Source of the DNA: Aurelia coerulea
Taxonomy: Eukaryota; Cnidaria; Scyphozoa; Semaeostomeae; Ulmaridae
Assembly (NCBI GenBank): GCA_039566865.1
Contig: CM076961.1
Span: 2,177,501 to 2,241,500, forward strand
DNA: 64,000 nucleotides
Direction: 5' to 3'
The notes under the pieces were generated by a model. It saw only the letters and a list, made by a program, of their open reading frames with translations, was not told where the DNA came from and did not search any database. The position numbers were made by a program, and so were the translations under genes. This document shows, piece after piece, positions 1 to 9,900 of this stretch. Numbering within the stretch: the stretch's first letter is position 1; every line of letters starts with the position of its first letter.

Positions 1-772
1 CGGTTTTCAGGTAGGGGTACACTATTTCAAACCCCCTAAATCACCCATTTTGCTCCTCTACGACTAGAACCACTATGCTCATTGAAATCCTCATATTTTA
101 AAGTTACAAATATAAAAAAATCGCGATAGGCCGGATTTGACCTTTAAAGAAGAACAGTTTTCTTAAAATGTGCAGTCAACCTCGTACCCAGTGACAATTA
201 AAGGTTTTCCGTAAACTGCAACGCCTACATTGACCCTGGAGCCTGTTAGGCTATTCTGCTATTTGATTGGCCCTTTAAAACAAAAGAAGTTTCTTACCTT
301 CAAAACCTGGCGTTTAGTAGAAATGAAGAACATTCAAATGACTTTGGTCACAATGAGTAGTGCTCGAATCATGGAATATACCTTTGGAAATGTCGAATAT
401 GGGACTTCAAAAGACCTGCTGTCTGCCAAATTATGCTAATTATCAGATCAAAAATCTGCCAAAATTGTTTTTTTATTTGGCAACCGGCCCCAAGGGTATC
501 TGTTGAGGTCTAGCCTCCTTTTGACAACGACAACAGATACCCTTGGGAATGAGGTTGAATGTACAGTATCATATTTTGATCCAATATTTTGCAATATCAA
601 TCCAGTCATGATGTGATGATCACAATAACATGGCAGAGAAAGTTGCTCCCATTCCTTGCAAAGATTACTTTTCCCATTTATCAAATTTAAACTAGGCAAA
701 ATCTTGAAAGAGGGATTTGAGGAGTTTGTTACTGAGAATATCATCACAATATTACAAAAATCTGAATCCTAC
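1..772. other. QARS1 intron 2 (partial)
   Basis: No coding similarity recognised. It contains a short foldback at 481-557 (CAACCGGCCCCAAGGGTATC against the inverted form near 530-557). Confidence 0.5.
481..557. repeat. Short foldback element
   Basis: The arms CCCAAGGGTATCTGTTG and CAACAGATACCCTTGGG are inverted copies around a 25-30 bp loop. The outer CAACC/GGTTG ends resemble the foldback at 29281-29362. Confidence 0.6.
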
Positions 773-920
773 CATTGAGTTGATTGACAGCTGTGATTTT
801 TTGTTCCATAATGTATTTTATCAATAAATTTGTTCTTTCTTGGCTTTTCACAGCTCCGCTTGCAAGTGTGTACAGCAGGACTCCTGTTGGCTTCTCAATC
901 TTTGTATTCAAGGATTTAGC
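773..920 (-). CDS. QARS1: QARS1 exon 2
   Basis: 49 codons plus one base. The reading joins exon 1 in phase 0 and ends in phase 1. The TGVLLYTLAS block and the following TNLLIKYIMEQKI block align without large gaps to the vertebrate protein after the exon 1 segment. Exon 3 was not found in positions 1-772 and is probably off the left edge. Confidence 0.8.
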
Positions 921-3900
921 CTAGAATAGGAGAAAATGAGATTTTAACACTTCATGCTATCATGAAACTGTACACTGTCTATGGGTAACATCTTGATTTC
1001 AATATACCAATTGCGCTGCATCATTTTAGCACCAAGCGGTAGGATTGCAGAAGTAGAGAAGACCTAATTGAGTCCGTGACCCCTTGTGATGACGCTCAAG
1101 TGGTGGGGCTCTACCGTGTATCGACCCCTATCCACCTGACTGTTCTGGCTGCAAATCAGAGGATTACACCACTGCGCGCGCCACAACACCTTCAAGACTG
1201 ATAAGTTTGCAAAATGCACATGGAAGATGAACGCCTCTTCCGGCTATTGTTTTAAAAACAATGACTCTATGTTGTTCTCTTTTGTGATACTTGAAATTGC
1301 ACAGAAGACCTTTCATGCTAGCAACATAAAAAGCAGTTTGGTACCATTTCGTAAAGAATACTTTCTTCAAAAAATGAATGAGAAGTTTGTAAGTTCTTCC
1401 ATGTTTTTATAGGGAGGCCTAGAAGTAAAATAGAGCCAAAATCATTCATGAGAGGTCTGTAAGTACTTCTATGTTTTTCTAGGAGTAAAATAGAGCCAAA
1501 ATCATTCTTGCAAAAAAGGTCATAAGATTTTTTTAAAACAAAAAAATTTTAGCCGCACCATCGCAGAGGTCAAAAGGGAAAATGCCGGGGAAACTTTCTT
1601 CATCCATATGAAAAGTCTAAGAAGGACACAGGTAGAACTCCTGTGTAACATGACAGAAGTGTAATGGGGCGAAAGGATTAATATCATATCGTATTTCATC
1701 AGCATTTATATTACACCCAATGTGTAATAGTAACATACATGTAACTGAACGTCAACTTACACCTAAGGCAGAAAGTGAGTGTAATATGATGTCAATGTAA
1801 TGGAGCAGGATGTGTAATATCGTGCTGGTGTAATGGAGCAGGGTGTTTAATATTACATCCTATTTCATCAGCCTTTAAATTGCACACTCATGTGTAATAT
1901 AAACAATTTTGTAATATAGAGCATCAACTTACATGTCAGGAAGGAAGCGCTTGTAATATGAAGGCAGTGCAATAGTGCAGGATGTTCAATATTACATCAT
2001 ATTTCATCAGTCTTTATATTACACCTCTTATGTGTAATACAAACACTGTTGTAATGTAACATAGACTTGCATGTCAGGAAGGAAGCGCTTGTAATATGAC
2101 AGCAGTGTAATGCAACACACGTTGTTCGCCTGTGTGTCCTGAATGCTGTACATCTACAACATCGTTTTGATTGGCTGAAATACCAATTTGATTGTGTTTG
2201 ATTGGCTGAATCAGTCTTCGTCATAAGAAAATAGTCATGTGTGTGGCAAATCACACGCATAATTTTGTCCATGCGTGCGATTCACACTTCTACCTACGTT
2301 AATGGTTTCCAGATGGTAACAATTTCAGAAGCATACCAACACCACAGTACCTGGATAACTCAAAATTAGTTATTGCAAAATACCCCGTATCTTGGAAAAT
2401 TTATTATCCCTTTAGTTTGGAATAATATATAGGAAACGTGATAACTCGAATACATCTCTGTCTCTCTTGAGAGCTCGAGTTGTTTATCACCTGCACTGAT
2501 TATATGCATTGCAACAACTACAACCAGGACTCATGATCAAACTTGTATCCAAGATGAAAGCATTACATAGACGGTCTAAGGCACTGTTTCCACCCATCCG
2601 TTTTCGCTAGTTTTGGTTCGTGTCCGTTTTTCTTCACCAAAAAGTCGTTCCTATCATATTCTTGTTGTAACAAACATGGAACATTGGCATTATACAAATA
2701 TCTTCATGAATTCCTCAGTCTTCGTCATAAGAAAATAGTCATGTGTGTGGCAAATCACACGCATAATTTTGTCCATGCGTGCGATTCACACTTCTACCTA
2801 CGTTAATGGTTTCCAGATGGTAACAATTTCAGAAGCATACCAACACCACAGTACCTGGATAACTCAAAATTAGTTATTGCAAAATACCCCGTATCTTGGA
2901 AAATTTATTATCCCTTTAGTTTGGAATAATATATAGGAAACGTGATAACTCGAATACATCTCTGTCTCTCTTGAGAGCTCGAGTTGTTTATCACCTGCAC
3001 TGATTATATGCATTGCAACAACTACAACCAGGACTCATGATCAAACTTGTATCCAAGATGAAAGCATTACATAGACGGTCTAAGGCACTGTTTCCACCCA
3101 TCCGTTTTCGCTAGTTTTGGTTCGTGTCCGTTTTTCTTCACCAAAAAGTCGTTCCTATCATATTCTTGTTGTAACAAACATGGAACATTGGCATTATACA
3201 AATATCTTCATGAATTCCTTTTTGATTCGTTGTCTGTGTTTCTATTTGAAAGATCTGTTCCTAATGCGTTTTGCTTTGAAACTGTTCCGTTTTTAAAACT
3301 TCCACGTTCAACAGCTTTTCTTGAAAGCTCCTTCTTTACCCTTCTTCGATCTTTGAAGAGATGCGCAAAAGGGTTTACCAGGAAAACGGTTTTAGATTTC
3401 ACGATTCGGGATTTTGTAAAAAGAGATGGTATTTTGGGTATCCAGAAAAATAAGATCACAATTCATTGTCATTCTCATAACGGGAACTCTATGGAAGAAA
3501 ACTCCGTAGAGGCGGCACCAACTGTGAAAAAGTTAGATGGACCAGGAAGGAATTTAACAAACAGCAAGTCAGGTATACTCTTGAGAAAACTACAGTAGGT
3601 AGAATTGGACAAACGTTGTATACGGCCAGTTTTACTTGCCAGTCTAGGATATAATGGGCTGAACATTTCCAAAGTCAACAGTCCATTCCCTGCCACCCCT
3701 ACTGCTTTGCAGTGGAAATTTCTCTCCGTCATATTTTAACAACAGGAGATTTTTCTCCCATTTCAAAGGAAATTGAGCAGTAAAAAACGGCAACAAAGCT
3801 ATCAAATTGTAACATCGATGTCATAAAACAGCTACCACGCAGTGCTCTATCATGAAAACCTAAAGCAGTTAGTCGCCAATGATTGTCTTACAGAATGGGC

Positions 3901-6900
3901 TGTGGCTTTTCAAGGGTATTTTTTGCACAATCATCGAAAGAAGAAACAGTAATGGGTGTTTAAGTGATCTGCTGCTGCAAATCATCCTTTGATCAATTGA
4001 AAATAATATTGACTACTGACAAAAATCTTGTGATTTGCGTATGAAATTTTGACAGTATGAAATCTTCTGTCGACCTTCATTGTTGAGATTTCTTGCAATC
4101 TAATATCGACAAAGATCTTGAAAAGACAAATAACAGCACTACTGTATTATTCGTTTGCACTTCTCTAATTCAGTAACATCGTGTAACATAACATCGTGTA
4201 ACATAGACTTAGCACGTTCTTTTGTAATGTGCTGCACAAATCTCGCCACAAACTTGCAAACTTTAGAGAGGCGTTTCAGTACGTTATTTTCCTTCCTTCT
4301 CTAACTTGTAAGTCTTCCTAATGACCACGTTCTTTAATCCGTTAATGACTTTGCATCATCTTTATCTAAGTTGAATTGATTGTTGCACTTAATCAATTGG
4401 GAAAACCGGAAATCAGAATTACCCAAGTTCTTGACCTCTTGGTACCCTACCACAGAACACAGGGGCAACAAGGAAGTAGATTTAAGTTGTAGCGATTACG
4501 ATCGCAAATGAAAGAAGATCGCGATAAAACATTTCTTTTCTAATAGTTCAACAAATAGGATATTTTCAGAAGGCAAAAAATAATTGTCAAACATCTGACT
4601 CATGCGTGCGATGAATCGCTCGCATTATCGGCTCCATGTGTGTGCCAATGCGTGCCCGTGCGATCGCACGCATTAAACGACGAAGACTGGAAATTCCTTT
4701 TTGATTCGTTGTCTGTGTTTCTATTTGAAAGATCTGTTCCTAATGCGTTTTGCTTTGAAACTGTTCCGTTTTTAAAACTTCCACGTTCAACAGCTTTTCT
4801 TGAAAGCTCCTTCTTTACCCTTCTTCGATCTTTGAAGAGATGCGCAAAAGGGTTTACCAGGAAAACGGTTTTAGATTTCACGATTCGGGATTTTGTAAAA
4901 AGAGATGGTATTTTGGGTATCCAGAAAAATAAGATCACAATTCATTGTCATTCTCATAACGGGAACTCTATGGAAGAAAACTCCGTAGAGGCGGCACCAA
5001 CTGTGAAAAAGTTAGATGGACCAGGAAGGAATTTAACAAACAGCAAGTCAGGTATACTCTTGAGAAAACTACAGTAGGTAGAATTGGACAAACGTTGTAT
5101 ACGGCCAGTTTTACTTGCCAGTCTAGGATATAATGGGCTGAACATTTCCAAAGTCAACAGTCCATTCCCTGCCACCCCTACTGCTTTGCAGTGGAAATTT
5201 CTCTCCGTCATATTTTAACAACAGGAGATTTTTCTCCCATTTCAAAGGAAATTGAGCAGTAAAAAACGGCAACAAAGCTATCAAATTGTAACATCGATGT
5301 CATAAAACAGCTACCACGCAGTGCTCTATCATGAAAACCTAAAGCAGTTAGTCGCCAATGATTGTCTTACAGAATGGGCTGTGGCTTTTCAAGGGTATTT
5401 TTTGCACAATCATCGAAAGAAGAAACAGTAATGGGTGTTTAAGTGATCTGCTGCTGCAAATCATCCTTTGATCAATTGAAAATAATATTGACTACTGACA
5501 AAAATCTTGTGATTTGCGTATGAAATTTTGACAGTATGAAATCTTCTGTCGACCTTCATTGTTGAGATTTCTTGCAATCTAATATCGACAAAGATCTTGA
5601 AAAGACAAATAACAGCACTACTGTATTATTCGTTTGCACTTCTCTAATTCAGTAACATCGTGTAACATAACATCGTGTAACATAGACTTAGCACGTTCTT
5701 TTGTAATGTGCTGCACAAATCTCGCCACAAACTTGCAAACTTTAGAGAGGCGTTTCAGTACGTTATTTTCCTTCCTTCTCTAACTTGTAAGTCTTCCTAA
5801 TGACCACGTTCTTTAATCCGTTAATGACTTTGCATCATCTTTATCTAAGTTGAATTGATTGTTGCACTTAATCAATTGGGAAAACCGGAAATCAGAATTA
5901 CCCAAGTTCTTGACCTCTTGGTACCCTACCACAGAACACAGGGGCAACAAGGAAGTAGATTTAAGTTGCAGCGATTACGATCGCAAATGAAAGAAGATCG
6001 CGATAAAACATTTCTTTTCTAATAGTTCAACAAATAGGATATTTTCAGAAGGCAAAAAATAATTGTCAAACATCTGACTCATGCGTGCGATGAATCGCTC
6101 GCATTATCGGCTCCATGTGTGTGCCAATGCGTGCCCGTGCGATCGCACGCATTAAACGACGAAGACTGCTGATAGACCAGGCTGTACTGGCGCTAGGTAC
6201 CACTTTTCGGCGGAGAAATCGGGACTTTGGTTTTTGGATAGCTCTATACATTGGTATAACGAAAATCGATGGTAAACGGGAAGTTTGTAATGATCTTGCG
6301 CGAAATGCGTCAATTATCGTTGGGTACTTAAGCCCAACGCGCGGTTTTTAAAATTGTCAATCCTTTTTTAATAAGCGAATGTATGTGACGCCGTGTATGC
6401 ACTTACTTTACTGTAGAGGCATCTATCGCATAAGATTAATCTTATTAACCGAGAAAATATAAAATTTACCGAATCTATATGGTAATTTGACCATATGATG
6501 TCATTTTCATGTGACGTCATCACTGCAAACGAAATATTTCGCAACTGACGATCATGACGTCTATTCTGGACAACTTTGGATAGGGACGTCTTTTATTGAA
6601 TATAAAGACGCCTGAAATTGAATACTTCATTCCTGTGGACACCTGAAAATCCCGGACGGTTGCAAACAATGGACAGGCTATTTCCTTTATTCGTGCTAAC
6701 AGCTTCAGTATATTGTAGCACAGTATCAGGATCTTCATTAAAGTATTTGCAAGAGTTAGGTGGAACATCACGTTTCTGGCCACTTTTTACTTGGATCATA
6801 TGCAACCTCAGCGTTTCATTCATTTGGCGGTTCAATATACTATTTTGAGGTGCGACTTCATTGCTAGAAGTTCTATTTGCCATTGTATCTTTGCACCAGA

Positions 6901-9900
6901 AAATGAACTAGGCTGACCATATGGTTTAATTTCTATGCGGGACTGAAAACCTGCTCAACCAAAATCGTGTGTAAGTGCAAGTCCTATAGTCGTTTCGGGA
7001 TAGCTCCTATCGATCAGAAAGGAGAACAAATGCTCAGTAGAGATGCCATGACATCAGGAGTGAGAAAGTGCTTTCCTGGCGATAGTTGAGTTATCTTGAA
7101 GTGGACGTTGAATCGTTCAGAGCAAGTGGAGAATACAAAAACACTTGCGGAGGTGAACAGGGCTGCCAGCACTTACAAACCTCTGTGACTATCACATATC
7201 TAGCAGACAGAACAATTCGTCAAGCGTATTATCATACGGTGGTAGAGGTATTGAAACAGGAGCATCTTAACGAACGTTGTTCATGTAAATCTTAAGAAAG
7301 ACGAGACGGTCGTTTTGAGTCCTGGTGGCATTGCTCTTGGAGACCATATTGCTGCCGAACTACTTTTTTAAGGAGATGTCTTGGCGAGGATGAGAGCCAA
7401 AATTTCCGTCAAGAATCCCTTGAGTACAGTCAAGTCAAGTTTCGCAATCCGATCAAAATATCCTTGGAGCATTACCTCCCTTTGGCAAAGAGAGGGCAAG
7501 CTATCGCCTTTGAGAAAGAACTTGAATACACTTTATGCTCAATCCCGTTCACTTAGCAAACCTGCACGATTCAAGAAGAGTTATCTCAAAAGCAAGTTGA
7601 TCCAAGTCACTCTCAAGAAAATGAAGAGCCCTGTAATACACCAAAGGGAAGTCAGTCGCAAAAGCAAATCGCGTCTGTGTCCTTTGTCGACATATTTGCA
7701 AGTTTTGTTAGCATAGCACAAGCAGCAGAAACATACAAAGATTCAATGTAAAACTTTTTGAAGCAGCTACTGTCTGGATATAGTCGAGCTGACATTGTCA
7801 CAGCTACATACCAAGAAGTCTCCCTAACGTCAGCTGAAAGAAACTCAAGTTGAATTCCTAGCAAAGTGGTTATTTCATCAAACAAGTCAAAGGTTTCCGC
7901 GGAATTTCCGTGACTTTTCAACTTGTGATGACAACGAACGGCAATTGATGTTTCGTATGAGGGATACCATCGTTGCAACCAGGGCAAAGGCACTTATTTT
8001 GCTACACTGCTAGAAGATCTGCTCCTCAAAGGTAACGACTGCTTGACACTTGACACTTGCCTTGTGCGAAATTAAAGCGGAGCTAGCTAGCAAAAAGGAA
8101 CAGGCTGATCCAAAGCTTCTACTGCACTGCTACCACGTGTTGAGCGTCCATCCTCTCAAGAACGTTATTATAAGATGGTATTACAAATAACAATACAGAT
8201 ATCCTTGTCATCAAGCTAAATAAGTTGCTTGATCAGCAAGATCGAGTTTATCTTGACTCAGAAATAGAATGCACCACAAATTACTTTAGCTTGTTAATAT
8301 CGACCTGTCTGATCCATTGAAGAAATGCATGTTAGGTTTGAACACTTTCACAGATAATGACTATATATGGTCATTTTTCAGAACAGGAAAAGCACCTTGC
8401 TAGAAAATTGCTGCAAATAATCCATTAATTTTTTTTCATTTTTCATTTTAAATTATTTATACACGAAATCCCTTCAGCTCTAATACTACATAAAGAAAAG
8501 TTTTACAAAATTAGTATCATATACATATGAAAAAGACTTAGAAGGACAAGTCCGGAGCCAGTACGACCGACGACAAAACACAAGACAAAACCGCCACGAA
8601 TGACGCACGACACATCCCCCCACTGCCCGCCCTCTCCCCGCGAAATCACGCACTCAAATAAGCAACGCCCATCCGAACACGCAACCCGACAAGGAAAAGG
8701 CGAAAACAGCGGAAAAAAGCACCACACATCACCCACAGCAGCACCATCCCGCATCCCGCCATCAATCACACCAACCCCGGACCTGTCCTTTAAAATGGCA
8801 TTGCTGATCTTCCAGGGAGTCGTGTTTTTATTGGCTTTCAGCTAATCTAGTGTGTTTTTAGTTGTTTTTTGAATTGCACAAGGTAGGAAGCTCCCTAATA
8901 CTTATAGGGATGTCATTCCAGACCTTAAGAGCTGAATAGGAAAATCCTTTTTTGGCATACTCCAGATTGTACCTCGGAATCTGAAGATCTCTACAGAATC
9001 GAGTGTTATAGCTTGAGTATTGGGATCTTCGTTGGAATTTGTTCCAGAGATTTTCCGGGCAGAGTCTGTTCATGATCTTATAGGCCATAACGGCACGATC
9101 AAACATGACAAGTTGTTCAGCGTGAAGGAAATTATTTGACCATTCGTCTTTAATAATTGACGATTCGATCATGGAGACGGCTCTGTCTTGAAGACGTTGA
9201 AGGGATTCCTTTTTTGAATTTGAGAGGCTACCCCAAATAACATCTGCATATAGCATCAAATCCAAAGTTTTAGCAAACTAACATATATATTTAGATCACT
9301 TGGTTTATCTTGGGACTTAACTGGAAGAATTAGTTGATATTCTTGAGGAATTTGATTGGTTTCTGTACGACAGTAATACCAAATTTTCGAGCGCAAAAAC
9401 ATTAATAAAAGGAGATCAATATATCACATTGCTAGTCAATATTATAATTGCATTCAAAGAGCACAAATGCTGTCGCTAGAATTTTGAGTTTGTTGCACAA
9501 ACTAATGCTGAAAGTACCCGAATTCACTCTTTTTGTTTGAAGTGAAAAACTTGGAACTCATTGGATGAACGAGAGATTTGAACAGTGTTCTTCTATATCC
9601 ACTTTTTGAGACGGACAAAGCAGCTGATGTGATTGACAAGAGCAGGGACAATAAAGTTTAAGAATGATATTTATCCAAATTCAACCTGCATATGTAAATA
9701 GCCGAATAATTTTAGCCATGTTGTATATTGAAAGGGAACAACTGAGCTTCCGTGTTCTAAACTCATGTGATAATGAACTCAATATATAGCGTCATACCAT
9801 AGTATAACATCTTTGCAAGATTTTTTTGAAACACTTTTGCGTCCTCAAACTCGAGAGAGAAATTTCATCCCATAGAAACAGAATATTTAGAACTATTCAT

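Noticed and set aside
448..747. 99-codon minus-strand ORF next to QARS1 exon 2, tested as exon 3
   Set aside because: Sequence does not match the expected continuation of the QARS1 N-terminal domain and it overlaps a foldback.
1655..2120. CRISPR-like array
   Set aside because: Units are long, imperfect and lack unique spacers; this is eukaryotic DNA and the array is subterminal transposon sequence.
3188..3732. ORFs of 85-136 codons in the self-nested element, duplicated at 4640-5211
   Set aside because: Open on both strands in the same place and without any transposase motif that I can see; not listed as genes.
8503..8845. Gly/Val-rich and Pro/His-rich ORFs
   Set aside because: Result of the skewed base composition of the T-depleted block, which removes stop codons.
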